From NCBI GenBank assembly GCA_963576725.1, contig OY755241.1:73792999-73856998 (forward strand): a stretch of 64,000 nt of DNA. The letters run 5' to 3'. Below, one piece after another: positions 10,064 through 20,814 of this stretch (the first letter of the stretch is position 1; each line of letters opens with the position of its first letter). The DNA comes from Azorinus chamasolen. Taxonomy: Eukaryota > Mollusca > Bivalvia > Cardiida > Solecurtidae. A program made the translations under genes and the position numbers. Under the pieces are notes generated by a model, which searched no databases, was not told where the DNA came from, and saw only the letters and a program-made list of their open reading frames with translations.

Positions 10064-10260
10064 CAGTAAAACCTCTCTTAACCGGAATTCTAGTAGAGAA
10101 GAATTTAGATACTTTTAGGCAGGTGACTGCAGGGTGAAAGTCATGCAGAAAGCTCCTCTAGGAGCTTTCTGCATGACTTCCACCCTGCATTAATCTTTCA
10201 TCTGTCCCTAAGACCGATATTTATACTAAATTTAACGTCTGGTTAAGAGAGGTTTTACTG
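10064..10260. repeat. TA-1 MITE, complete (197 bp)
   Basis: CAGTAAAACCTCTCTTAACC ... GGTTAAGAGAGGTTTTACTG between TA sites. The apex AAGCTCC-TCTA-GGAGCTT is at 10150-10167. Confidence 0.9.
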
Positions 10261-10344
10261 TATAAATATGCAATTACATTGTATATTATAAAAAAAATCA
10301 ATCAATTATATTATAAATATTCAATAAATAGTATCAGACTAGGT

Positions 10345-10490
10345 TTCATGGATCTACCGAAAAGGAGCATTTACTATACAAAAGGAAATTTAGAATTGTG
10401 TAGTTTTGAAAGAATTGTGACAAATTGAGCAAATGCTCTATCACAATGGCTTCAAAATGTGTCACTACATGTAGGAGGAAATGTGTCACA
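10345..10490 (+). repeat. TTAA-c fragment
   Basis: ATCTACCGAAAAGGAGCATT, GAATTGTGTAGTTTTG and GAGCAAATGCTCTATCACAA; both ends lost. Confidence 0.7.
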
Positions 10491-10499
10491 TAGTAGTCA

Positions 10500-11385
10500 T
10501 GCCATAATTTCAACCCCTGCCCAAACATTTCCGAAGAAAACCGAGTAAAAATGTGATTTACTGCTTGCACAAAATACCAATACGCTTAAGCAAATAGATC
10601 GGTGAAGTTCCAATTTGTTTGGGCTTCAACATTTAAAGTTTGTTAACATTTAGTAATAACACTTGGTAAAAATGCGATTTTAAGAGTGAAAAAAAAACAA
10701 TGAGTGGGAATTTGGCATATATTTGCATTATTTCATACCTACAGATTTCTACGCACAGCATAGTGCACATATATAATGCGAAATTGTACGAAAATGTCCG
10801 ATTACTTACGGAAAAGCTTGGTTGAACGGAAATGTATGGAGGGCAATAGACAACGCTAAATGCTATCCATTCCATCTATAGATATTGTTGAGTAGTTTTG
10901 AGTACATTTTTAGACTATTTTTAGAGCTAACCTCAGTCAAGAAAACCTGTAGTATATCGCTTGGTAAGCGATTTGATGTATCTCTGTATATACAGGATTA
11001 TCTCCCTTTTTGACTGTTAGTAATAATTCATTGTGTATCAAAGTTATTTTACTTTTAAACTTCATTTTGTTTGTTTAATACCTTATAAAAATTAGTCCTT
11101 TGTAAATATTCGAAAGTGTGAAGCGGTTGGTCAATCGAAATAGTTAATATGAATAAAAACTGTTAATATGCTAATTTACTGAACTTACTCAGATTAATGA
11201 AAACTGTATACAAATATTTAGACTCGGGCATTCATCAATGATCGCTGCTGGTTAGTTTTAGGTATGAAGCTGTGTCTTGTAAGTAGGGCATCGCCAAGCA
11301 CCCTGACAACATTTTTGAATTAATCTATCGAAAAGGAGCAGTAACTATAGAAAAGCAGAATTTTAGAATTATTCAAAAAAGCGCC
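10500..11385. other. Low-copy-looking AT-rich stretch, nothing recognised
   Basis: No repeat family words apart from a TTAA-c scrap near 11325 (CTATCGAAAAGGAGCA). No exon with supportable splice sites. Confidence 0.4.
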
Positions 11386-11389
11386 AGTA

Positions 11390-11850
11390 TGAGAGAATTA
11401 GTTAATTAAACAAAAGGAACTGCCCAGCAGGTGTACATATGTTAGAACGTCCGTCTGTCTGTCCGTTAGTCTGATTTTACGTTGTCTTATTCATGTTCCC
11501 GTTTGATTTTTTACATGAACAATGTTGTCCGCGCTGTTTCTGGAAAACGTTTGGTCATATTTATATGAAACTTCAATATGTTAATTAGCACCATGGTGCC
11601 TAGTTGTGCATATCTTTTTCCTGTCCCGGCTCGATGGTTTTCTGCAGAGTTATGGGACTTTGAATGTTTTACATGGAAAGTTTTGTCTCTGCGGTTTCTC
11701 CAAAATCTTTAGTAGGATTTCCCTGAAACTTCATAAGATTGATCAGCGCCATGCCTAGTTGTGTATATATTATTCCTGTTCTTTGTATTGTTTACATGGA
11801 AATTCAACTTCTTGAACACACGATCAACCCTCCTTATGCCCAGGCCTACA
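11390..11850 (-). repeat. Dispersed repeat, GTCCGTCTGTCTGTCCG type
   Basis: Contains CTGCAGAGTTATGGGACTTT, GCCTAGTTGTGTATATAT and CCTGTTCTTTG, the reverse of words found in the element at 46200-46470 and 31930-32205. Confidence 0.55.
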
Positions 11851-11875
11851 GCGCATGCGGCGCTTTGATTTAATT

Positions 11876-12120
11876 TGTTAATGTATAAATGCCCTTGCAT
11901 GGTAGACCCAGATCGTAGAATCCGTAGAAGCTGTCTGATCAGGGTCTATTGTGTTTGCTTATGGAATTATAACTTTACAGATTTACCAATACCAAAACAT
12001 CCCATGTACAAAATGGCTATAAAAAGTCAGTTAATAAATATTCATGATGTCATGACATGTATTTCTTGCAATATTACCCAACATATTCACCCAATATTTT
12101 ATCTCTGCGCTATATAATCT
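11876..12120 (+). repeat. TTAA-b MITE, decayed
   Basis: TTAATGTATAAATGCCCTTG, GGTAGACCCAGATCG, CTGTCTGATCAGGGTC and AAATATTCATGATGTCATGA. Confidence 0.7.
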
Positions 12121-12171
12121 ATTTAGTTTTGCAGTGCCGTAAAACCCAACTCACTCACTCAACATAAAGTA

Positions 12172-12412
12172 ATAACCCTTTACTCCATAAATACGCCTTT
12201 GCAAACATATACGACCAAGATCAGACGGCCCCCGTAGGAGCCATTTGATCAGAGTCTCAGCTGTTTGCTTATGTAGATATTATTTATAGATATGATATAG
12301 TTTCTGCTATGGCCAAACTTTCCCATTTCCATGTGATATAACAACTAATATAATGCATGTAGATATAAATGACGTCATAATTTCTCATAAATATTCATGA
12401 AGTAAAGGTTTA
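12172..12412 (+). repeat. TTAA-b MITE, near complete
   Basis: TAACCCTTTACTCCATAAAT ... TTCATGAAGTAAAGGTTTAA; the stem has GGCCCCCGTAGGAGCC. The next TTAA-b copy starts at this element's right end. Confidence 0.8.
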
Positions 12413-13016
12413 ACCCCTTTACTCCATAATTACGCCTCAGAGTAGACCCAGATCAGACTGCTCCTACCTCTGTACCCATGCTTATAAAACGTTTAGTTGA
12501 GTCTGAGTTCGTTTTCAAGTTTTTGATTGGTCAGATTTGAGCAATCCTCAATGTATTACAGATTGACCACTATTGACAGGTTTGACTGTACATGTATTTG
12601 ATCACTGTTATGAGATTTCCAACAAAGCATGTCAGTGTTTCCTTGTCAGCTGTATTACTTGTACAAGTCACATCTGATCAGGGTCTACACTTACTATAAG
12701 AAATAATCATTACAAGTCGAGAATCAGATCTATTCATTATGATGATCCAATGTGGAGAGTTTGAAATATTGCTGCCTTTGGCTCAAATCTGAGCCATCAA
12801 AAGCTTGAGAACTCAGATCTGACCAATCAAAAGCTTGACTGCTCCTACCTTTGATCAGGGTCTGCTGTTTACTTATGATATTATACAGATATCATTCTAC
12901 AGTTTCTGCCATGGCCAAATATTTCTTTGTCCATGTGCTATTATAACATCTTAATCAAATTAATATTCATGACGTCATTATTTCTTACATGAATATTCAT
13001 GGAGTAATAGTTTAGA
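12409..13016 (+). repeat. TTAA-b MITE split by a PAL-2 insertion
   Basis: Left half TTAACCCCTTTACTCC..AGACTGCTCCTACCT; right half GACTGCTCCTACCTTTGATC..TTCATGGAGTAATAGTTTA. The shared GACTGCTCCTACCT on both sides of the inserted palindrome (about 12470-12840) looks like a target duplication of at least 14 bases. Confidence 0.7.
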
Positions 13017-13149
13017 GTTGGTATACAGGAGCTTCAATGTCGGTCTGTCAGTTGGCCAGTTTTTCTCAGAAACTGCCACAAACTTTTATGAGGAGTTTCA
13101 TTATAGAAAGGAGGTTCAAGTTGAAAGTTTTCAGCTCACCTGAGCAAAG

Positions 13150-13396
13150 CTTTTCCTGTTCTATATATACTCCAATGTTCAATATACCTACTGAATATTT
13201 CATGGACAAAATAGTAATAATGAAATGTGGAAGGTGGAACATTGTAGCCATTTTAGAAACTAAACAAACAGATCTATTAAATAACATTAGCAAACAGAGC
13301 AGACCCTGACCAGACGGCTCCTCTATGAGCCATCTGATATGGGTGTACTTTGTTTGCAAATGCGTGAAAATGCATTTATTTGAGGGAAAAGGTTAA
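13150..13396 (-). repeat. TTAA-a MITE
   Basis: TTTTCCTGTTCTATATATAC ... TTGAGGGAAAAGGTTAA, with GCAAACAGAGCAGACCCTGA in the stem. The left TTAA is lost. Confidence 0.85.
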
Positions 13397-13671
13397 TTCA
13401 CTGATAATTCTAGTTATGATATCTTTATGTTAACCTTAAAATTTCCAATTTGAATTTTCAAATGGATTATTCCGAAATTTAAACAGAGCAAGCTTTTATT
13501 CATGTTCAGGGATTTTAGGAAATACATTACCAACCTGTGAAAAATAATTGTCTACACTTGGCACAACCTGTGTGGGGATGGTAGAAACTCAGTGTTTGCC
13601 GACGACATTTAGCCACTTTGGACTTTCGTCTGTTCCCTGTTCTGAAGAAGGAACTTGGAGGCCAACGGTTT
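13397..13671. other. Unclassified stretch
   Basis: No recognised repeat or gene. Confidence 0.4.
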
Positions 13672-13968
13672 GAAAAAAAAAGTACCTAGTTATAGTCTAC
13701 TTTCAGTCCGAATGACCGCTCAGTCGACTGTACATTTACTCCCCTGGTCATTGAGTCATTGGCCTACAATATTGAGCACTGCTAACATATGGCGCAATCA
13801 TGCAGCCGCATTACCGGTGAGTGACCCTCACAGGTACCCATTTTAACATCTGGGTGGAGAGGATGTGCGAGTGGAAGACACGGAAAAGCCTCTCTGAAAT
13901 TTTCGGGATTTGAACCTCGGACCTCCGGACTGATAGTCAAGCGCGTTACCACTAAACCACCTCCACCT
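13672..13968 (-). repeat. tRNA-derived SINE
   Basis: Reading leftward, the head shows a pol III A box TGGTTTAGTGG (13949-13959) and a B box GGTTCAAATCC (13906-13916), tRNA-like around CGCTTGACTATCAGTC. The body continues with AAAATGGGTACCTG and GCATGATTGCGCCATATG. The 3' end is a T-run (13672-13681 on the other strand reads A9-10), consistent with pol III termination. It is not a functional tRNA: no paired acceptor stem. Confidence 0.75.
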
Positions 13969-15051
13969 ATAAACCTCTTTATAACATAACTCGTGGCTTC
14001 AGCGTGACGTAACACTATCATTTATTTTTTGATAATCATGGGCATATATTCACTAGTGAATAACATTCGAACGACCGAATGACATTCGAACGATTCATAC
14101 GCGCTGTCAAAACAAACAAACTGGCGGACGGTGGTCGACTTACCTGTCCACGATTGAGCAAAGGATTGTTGGCACGTGCGCCTTAATTTCGATAAAATAA
14201 TACAAATTGTAATCGCTGTCAGGAATCATATACAAAATGTATGCCAAAAAAGACCTACCAGCTACTCTGACCCATACAATCCATTCTACATTTAAAATGC
14301 CTCCTCAACTTTGCATTTTCTTCACCGCATGTCCTTTTGTTTATGCAGATTTCTACTCATACAAATATATCATCAATCAACAACTATAGTCATCTGAATC
14401 CAGCACAGCACAAACATATTTCAAATATGCTATACTCACTAACTCAGCTGATCGCGAAAATCTTCCTCCTGTTCCAACACATTTTATGCAGCAGATCGTA
14501 TTGAATCTTTTGTCCATTTCAAACATTTTCACTGAACTTGAATCGAGATTTTTTTTCTCGGTGGAAATGTCCATGTCCATGTGTATACATACAACACTAA
14601 TGAATGGCTTAATATACCAAAACGAAGGCGCATTTCGAATCCCATTAACAGTGAGTGTCGGACGTGTTGGCGACTGTATGTGGGTCTTCATGTAAATGGC
14701 GCGCTTTACATAGGCACATGTTGTGTACAATGACGTCATAATGTGACGTGTTTGTAACTATGTATGTCAAAACTCTAACTCAAAATTTATTTTGACGTGT
14801 TTCTGTATGTTTTTTGTATCATAAACTATCACAGTTAAATTGAATACCAGAGAGGTCTGAATTAGATCCTGGTTGATATGACAGTAAATAAAAAAAAAGT
14901 TGGAAAATTTGGACCTACTTTGTCCCAGTTACCTAGCGAACCTAATAACACCTTTCATTCATCATTTCTATATGTAAGGAGAATTTATAACAATCCACGT
15001 TACTGCTGAAATATTGGCTGCAAATAACATTTGTGTGTGTTATGTTATAAA
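13969..15051. other. Low-copy-looking stretch, possible exon region unproven
   Basis: No repeat family words. A 120-codon open frame lies on the minus strand (14739-14377), but its composition is not protein-like. The minus strand has a perfect donor GGACAG|GTAAGT (donor at 14138-14143). AT-rich with some CpG near 14100-14170. Confidence 0.3.
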
Positions 15052-15207
15052 TAGGATCTTGCATTCGTGTTCATGATTATTGGATTTATTAAATGAGTCT
15101 TTTTAAAACGATGAAAAACGAGCTTTAGCGAGTTTTTTTATCGTTTTAAAAAGACGAATTTAATAAATCCAATAATCAAGAACACTCATGTAAGATCCTC
15201 TATTTAG
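15052..15207. repeat. Long imperfect palindrome, about 155 bp
   Basis: Arms GGATCTTGCATTCGTGTTC.. and ..GAACACTCATGTAAGATCC, inner arms TCTTTTTAAAACGATGAAAA / TTTTTATCGTTTTAAAAAGA around GAGCTTTAGCGAG. No recognised family; TIR ends are unclear. Confidence 0.8.
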
Positions 15208-15718
15208 AATAACACAAGAAGACACATGAACTAAGTTCATTCTTCAGTGAGGAAAGTTTTAATGTAACATTTGACCAATGGGTATATAGACATTACAAGT
15301 TTGTGGCCACAGGTAGTGATTACGTCGAGAAAGTTAACGAGACACTAGACTTTGACGTTTAAGTAACGTCAGCGTGCTTCAAGTACTACAGAGTAATGTT
15401 GTTCAATGTTTCATGAAAACTTCATCGTTCGATGTATCTTAATAATATTTTAGCTCTATGTTAATCGTGAGCCGACGTATCTCATGATATATTTTGTTGT
15501 TTCGTTTTCCATTCCATTTTTGAATAATAAAGCAATTCCGCTCACTTATCAATCACCCCTCGTACAAACCCGTTACTCAATGAATACATGTACTTATGCA
15601 AATGAATATCCATAAGTATCTTGGTTTTTATATAATCTTCATAACTGAGATTATCCAAAAGGAGATTGAATAGGATGGGAAACTGAAAATATTTTTTTAT
15701 AGAATTCCATTTACAAAA
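15208..15718. other. Unclassified stretch
   Basis: Holds AATAATAAAGC near 15522, a possible poly(A) signal. No gene or repeat recognised. Confidence 0.35.
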
Positions 15719-15817
15719 GGTGCAGAGACTCTGATATGACAGCTCCAACAGCAGCTGTCTGATCTGGATCTTCACTGCAGACATCTTAAAATGAGTATCT
15801 ATGGAGTAAAGGGTTAA
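15719..15817 (-). repeat. TTAA-type hairpin remnant
   Basis: GACAGCTCCAACAGCAGCTGTCTGATCTGGATC with AGTAAAGGGTTAA at right. Only the hairpin and one end remain. Confidence 0.65.
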
Positions 15818-16197
15818 AAGAGTTGTAGTTGAAATAAGTCAGCCTGTCCCAAATTACAGTGGAAAGACCTGTGAGGAGCTTAACATTATATCTTGGGTTG
15901 GAACCGTGCAGTTATTGCTCAAGAAAGAATGCTCGTATTGTAACACGAATGAGGCCTTACTGTATTAGGAATGATAACTCGTCGCCATATATTACTGTTT
16001 CTGTCAGTTTTCACGGGATCATGCATACTGAGAGGGGAGTTAGCTCCCTTACATTAAATTGTATCTTTATTTTGCTGTGTTATCCTGTCTGTCGCAGTCT
16101 GAACATAGTCAAACAGTGACAGCAGATAGCTTGACACTTAAGTCCTATGAAGATTTTGAATTTTACCCAGTGGATTTAGCTATAAAAACTGTTAATA
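15818..16197. other. Unclassified stretch
   Basis: An 86-codon open frame (15859-16119) shows no family motif. A short palindrome GGGGAGTTAGCTCCC lies at about 16034-16048. Confidence 0.35.
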
Positions 16198-16446
16198 TTA
16201 ACCCTTTCCTCCATGAATATTCATGTAAAAAAAAATGACAGCATGAATATTAATTAGATTAATTTGCTATAGTAGCTGTAGCACATGGATACAGGAATTT
16301 TTGGTCGAGGCAGTAAAATGTAGAATCATTATCTATACTATATTGTAAGCAAACAAAACAGATCCTGATCCTATAGGAGCCGTCTGATCTGGGTCTACTC
16401 TTGTTTGCAAAGGCGTTGAAAGTCGTATTTATTGAGGAAAGGGTTA
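16198..16446 (-). repeat. TTAA-b MITE, near complete
   Basis: TTAACCCTTTCCTCCATGAA ... TTGAGGAAAGGGTTA; stem CAGATCCTGATCC / GTCTGATCTGGGTC. Confidence 0.85.
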
Positions 16447-17008
16447 CTATTACCAGTGAGGCATTTGAACAGTTTCCAAGCATAACAAGTTCGAAACTAG
16501 TAATAATTTAATCCAACGTTTTAACATTTGCATAGAACAACTTGAGGATGTTGGGTGCAGTTTAGATTCTATACGATTATCTTATCTTACCCAGCTTAAT
16601 GATTTACTGGTACCTGCCGAAAAGAAAAAAAAATGAAAAATTAATGTTCAATCTTCTGTCTGATCTGTCAGTCCATGAAATATGTTTCGTTATTTATTTT
16701 TTGTTTAACTGACCTGTACTGATAGGTGGAATTTCCTGTGTATGAAATCTATCAATCTATCTGTTTAAATAGGTATTGCTGTAGCAAAGAAATAATATTT
16801 GATCTGCGAAATTTAATCCTCCGTGAAAATTCACAGTATCTACCATAATAATTATGTCTCATTATTTTATTCTGTGAAAGTGAAATATTTTGAGTAACCA
16901 TTATGGTCAATAAATGGTATCTCATATAGTGATACATTTTAATGACTGCAGACAGATCAAACCCAGATGACCAGGGTCTTCTCTGTTTGTACATTGAAGT
17001 TTGTAGAT
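16447..17008. other. Unclassified stretch with a hairpin scrap
   Basis: Only 16940-17000 is recognisable: AGACAGATCAAACCCAGATG..CAGGGTCTTCTCTGTTTG, a TTAA-type stem fragment. Confidence 0.35.
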
Positions 17009-17424
17009 TTAACCCTTTCCTTCATATAAAAATGCCTTTTCACGCATTTGCAAAAAGTGTAAACCCAGATCAGGAGCCATCTGATCCGGGCCTACTCTCT
17101 TTGCTAATGGAGCCATCTGATCAGGGCCTACTCTCTTTGCTAATGGAGCCATCTGATCAGGGCCGACTCTCTTTGCTAATGGAACCATCTGATCAGGGCC
17201 GACTCTCTTTGCTAATGGAACCATCTGATCAGGGCCTACTCTCTTTGCTAATGGAACCATCTGACCAGGGCCTACTCTCTTTGCTAATGGAATTTAATAG
17301 TTCTGTTTCTTTAGTTTCCAAAATGGCAATGTTTCATCTTCGATATTTTATCAGAACTATTTTGTCTATGAATATTCAGTAGGTACTGGAATTTGGAATA
17401 AATATAGAACGGGCAAAGGGTTGA
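17009..17424 (+). repeat. TTAA-a MITE with its right stem expanded into a 36-bp array
   Basis: TTAACCCTTTCCTTCATATA ... GAACGGGCAAAGGGTTGA. Between them GCTAATGGA.CCATCTGATC AGGGCC.ACTCTCTTT repeats every 36 bases (17103, 17139, 17175, 17211, 17247). Because 36 is a multiple of three, both strands show a false 12-residue repeat protein. Confidence 0.9.
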
Positions 17425-18330
17425 ACTTTTTCTACTGGCTATTGAAGAATTAAAACTATTAAAACGCCTCATTAAATGCTCTGCCTTTCATTGGTTTGTC
17501 CAAGGGTTTAAAGTAAATATGTTGGATTATCCTACCATGTGCTATCATATGCATTTACCAAGAAAATATATATGCCTGCAAATGGCAAGCATTATCCTTG
17601 ATTTACAAGTGTCTACTGGTAATTTAAATTTGTTAACATATTTGTACCAGATGCATTTTAAAACAATGTTGTAATGAATTGGTTGTGCAAATCTTCCAGT
17701 CAATTTAGATCTGATGTTCAAAACTTCTGGATAGATAAAGTATACTAGGATTTTCTTTAAATTGATAACACTGTATTAATTGCATTTCTCGAATATTAAG
17801 GCTTTATTACTTTACTGTTTTATCTTTGTTAATTGGATAGGTTTGTTTCACTTTATTCTTTAATAGGACTCTTATGAAATGTTCTGATACTCTGCTGTGG
17901 TAATCGGCAAACATTGTCATACACATTCTCTAACCGACATATTTTGAACTTAACCGTGTTTATAGTGATATTTCTGTGATACTTATATTTTAAGATAATA
18001 CCTGTGATAGTTGTACATGCATATAATGATACGGTGACTCTCTGTGTCGTGCCACTAGAATCAAGGAACACAATGGAAATAAAGAAATGTTTTCCTTTTT
18101 TGTGTTATCCTTGGTTTCTAGTGCGCATTACATGACTTTTTATATGATATCTCAATTATGTTTTGCAATGTTATGTACACTTTTTACCGACATAAATCTA
18201 TGGTATCTATCTATCTATTGGTTACCGTAGTCATTTTACACTTGGTTTCAATCAGTATTTATTTGTTTACACATTTTGTACCATTTGAATATAAAGGAAT
18301 GTTGAAATAAAATCTGTTTGAACTCAGTTT
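17425..18330 (+). other. Low-copy segment ending in AATAAA; possible 3' UTR
   Basis: About 900 bases with none of the repeat words that fill the rest of the window, ending with GAATATAAAGG and AATAAA (18306-18311) followed by TCTGTTTGAACTCAG. This resembles an AT-rich 3' UTR and cleavage region on the + strand. No coding exon was found directly upstream, so the call is weak. Confidence 0.25.
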
Positions 18331-18424
18331 TCTTTCGTTTTATTGATAAACTAGAAATCAATAGGGCCTGACAACAAAGCTAATTAAATAGTAAACTGAA
18401 GCTAAAGAGGGACTATAGAATAGT

Positions 18425-18790
18425 TAATGGTATGTCGGCATCATGTCAGATGAAGGTTGATGTTGCCGATATCAGGCCGACGTCCAGCCGTCTTACATAT
18501 CTGATCTCGGGCCGATGTAAAAATCGATGTCGGGCCTGTTGAACCGTATTTGTCACGGATCGAATATGTAACACGAGTGAAAATTTCGACCGAATATGTT
18601 ACACGTGTGATATAATCGGGCGAAAATGACACGAGCATCAAACAAATATGGTACATAAAATGTGATATATTCGTGTGGCTTAAGATTTTATATGCACACC
18701 AAAACGAATATGTTACACCCACAAAGTGGACATAAAAAAACGAAAATGTCAACGAATTCATCACATTTTTAATTTTTATCTGTTTTGAAA
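18425..18790. repeat. Repetitive block with CGGGCCGATGT and GAATATGTTACAC words
   Basis: GCCGATATCAGGCCGACG, TCTCGGGCCGATGTA and ATCGATGTCGGGCC occur close together, then AATATGTAACACGAG, AATATGTTACACGTG and AATATGTTACACCC. Two short-motif repeats side by side; family not identified. The 123-codon minus frame across it is not coding. Confidence 0.55.
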
Positions 18791-18850
18791 AAAAACACGT
18801 ATTTTTTAACAATCACATTTTATTGAAATCTTACTTATGCCACAAAGGTT

Positions 18851-18893
18851 TCATCATGATCATGATCATGATCATGATCATCATGATCATGAC

Positions 18894-18926
<33 letters not shown>
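18851..18926. repeat. Microsatellite (GATCAT)n and (ATC)n
   Basis: CATGATCATGATCATG passing into CATCATCATCATCATC; it explains the poly-Met frame on the minus strand. Confidence 0.95.
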
Positions 18927-19044
18927 TATATCAATATTCATCATTATCATCGATGATATTATATTAATTCTTTTACTGGAATAAATCACTAGATATTTTG
19001 TTTCAGTTTCATGCATACGTGCGACAAAAGAAGTTAAACATATG

Positions 19045-19157
19045 TTTAACCCTTTCAACGCCAATGTCGCAAAAATGCACCACGACAAATAGTGCAGTCC
19101 CAGATTAGACAACGCCTTGAAAAAGCGGCGTCTGACCAGGGACTTCACTTTTTGTCT
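19045..19157. repeat. TTAA-type element remnant
   Basis: TTTAACCCTTTCAACGCC, stem CAGTCCCAGATTAGACAACG / GGCGTCTGACCAGGGACTTC. A diverged hairpin type. Confidence 0.65.
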
Positions 19158-19354
19158 CTAACTCTATTTCTATATCTGTGCTTTATTCCTTTAAAATTTG
19201 CATTTATTTATCTCGTTTTCCTATTTTACCAAATATTTTAACAAAAGTTGTTTGCAGACGACAATTAGAAATGTGGCGCCAAAAGAAAGAATTAAAACAA
19301 TCACGACATCGTTATTATATTGAAATAGCATGAATGACATAGAAGATATTTGTA

Positions 19355-19432
19355 CGTTACAGTGAGAAGGGAGATAACTCAAATATTTCCACTCGGCTAA
19401 AGCCTCGTGGAAATAGTGAATTATCTCCCTTC
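19355..19432. repeat. Palindrome, about 78 bp
   Basis: GAAGGGAGATAACTCAAATA.. and ..GTGAATTATCTCCCTTCT, inner TTTCCACTCGGCT / CCTCGTGGAAA. Confidence 0.75.
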
Positions 19433-19615
19433 TTATAGTAGGGTCGTATCGAGAAGCAACAGGCTGCTATATTGTCTACCTCTACACGTGGGAATTGAGA
19501 ACCTTAAAACCATTTCATCCTTTGATATGTATTTCTTATGAATATATTTTAGCTAATTATATAGTGGTACAGAGCAACGGATAATTGTGCCTACTCAAAC
19601 ACTAAAATCCTCATT

Positions 19616-19704
19616 TCTTCCACCACCAAACCCTAGGCCGTGACCACATTTTATCGAAGAGACGATTCTAAAGAAGATCACAACATAGGGTTTGGTGAAG
19701 AATT
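19616..19704. repeat. PAL-1, solitary
   Basis: CCACCAAACCCTAGGCCGTG / CAACATAGGGTTTGGTG with ACGATTCTAAAGA inside. Confidence 0.8.
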
Positions 19705-19799
19705 AAAGGAGTTATTCTTGAAAAAATGTTTAATTTATGCATCATTTCTGTACCCCTGTTGGTATATAGATTGTAGCATCTGCCATGGCCAAATAATCT

Positions 19800-20060
19800 G
19801 CATTTCCACACAATTAAGCAGAGTTTACCCAGATAAGCCGACTCCTGTAGGAACCGTATGGCTCCGATGTTATAAAGCTTTTTTCTTGAGTCTGAGATCA
19901 TTCTCAAGCATCTGATTGGTCAGATTCTGAGCTTGCCCAGAATCTGACCAATCAGATACTTTAGAATGATCTCAGACGCAGGCTCGGAGGTTTTATAACC
20001 TTGGACCCTGGTCTATGTCTGCTGTGTTTACAGAAAACTTTTTTATCAGGTAAAAGGGTA
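19800..20060 (+). repeat. TTAA-b MITE split by a PAL-2 element
   Basis: Stem GTTTACCCAGATAAGCCG.. is interrupted by GAGTCTGAGATCATTCTCAA..GATCTCAGACGCAGGCTCGG (about 19868-20010) and ends AAAAGGGTAA. Confidence 0.65.
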
Positions 20061-20213
20061 ACCTATTTGTACACAGTGTCCCTTATAGGGGACATTATAA
20101 TATGCAAACAATCTAGATCCCAACCAGTGCCTAGCTAAATCTGCACTGTTTGTTCGACAAATTATTTTCCAAAAGTGTCATCTGCAAATTATTGCAATAC
20201 TGCCATTCAATTT

Positions 20214-20422
20214 TAACCCTTCCCTTCATATAAACGCATTTTCACATAGTTTAAAACAGTAGACCCAAATTAGACGGCTCTTATATGAGCTCTTATATGC
20301 TCTTTTTGCTTTTCACATGATATAGTCTAGATTCGATTCTGCAGTTTGTGTCGCAACTAAAAAACCAGCTAATAAATATTCATAATGACATAATTTCTTA
20401 CATAAATATTGAACAGGGTTAA
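20214..20422 (+). repeat. TTAA-a/b chimeric MITE
   Basis: Left end TTAACCCTTCCCTTCATATA is of the -a type; right part GATTCTGCAGTTTGTG..AAATATTCATAATGACAT is of the -b type and ends GAACAGGGTTAA. Confidence 0.75.
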
Positions 20423-20735
20423 CCCTTTACTCCATAAATACGCCTTTCTATGCCTTTTCAAACAAAGTGAACCCATATAGCACGGCTTAGACGCCGGCTA
20501 ATTGGGCCAGTGACATATACTAATACAGAGACATATTCATGTATGTATGTATGTCTTTGCTATGATGGTCTGCTCCGTTTACTTATGGGATAATATAGAT
20601 CTGATTCTAGTTTCTGCTTTAACAAAAATGTCATGTACATGTCGAGGGCTTGGTGCAAAACTATTCTTCACTTTGTGAAGGAGTTAGAATAGTTTTGCAC
20701 CGAGCCCTCGATTTCTTACATAACATTCATGGAGT
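20419..20735 (+). repeat. TTAA-b MITE carrying an inserted palindrome
   Basis: TTAACCCTTTACTCCATAAA shares its TTAA with the previous element. An inserted near-perfect palindrome at 20641-20712 (TCGAGGGCTTGGTGCAAAAC / GTTTTGCACCGAGCCCTCGA) splits the right half. Confidence 0.75.
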
Positions 20736-20814
20736 AAATGAATACACATTATAGAAGTCACGTGAGTAAACTGTCATTGAAATCTGTTACAGTAAATCTG
20801 AAGGGGGATGGGGT

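Noticed and set aside
13903..13968. A tRNA gene
   Set aside because: A and B boxes are present, but no acceptor stem pairs and a long SINE body follows.
14377..14739. 120-codon minus frame in low-copy DNA
   Set aside because: Composition is not convincing, no domain motif, and the opposite strand is also partly open. Kept only as unclassified.
16942..17382. 146-codon frame with a perfect 12-residue repeat (EPSDQGLLSLLM)
   Set aside because: It is a 36-bp expansion of a TTAA-a stem inside a complete MITE; the opposite strand is equally open, and the MITE continues on both sides.
18441..18812. 123-codon minus frame
   Set aside because: Runs through a block of GAATATGTTACAC and CGGGCCGATGT repeat words; no protein motif.
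18831..19148. 105-codon minus frame with poly-Met
   Set aside because: Produced by the ATC/ATG microsatellite.
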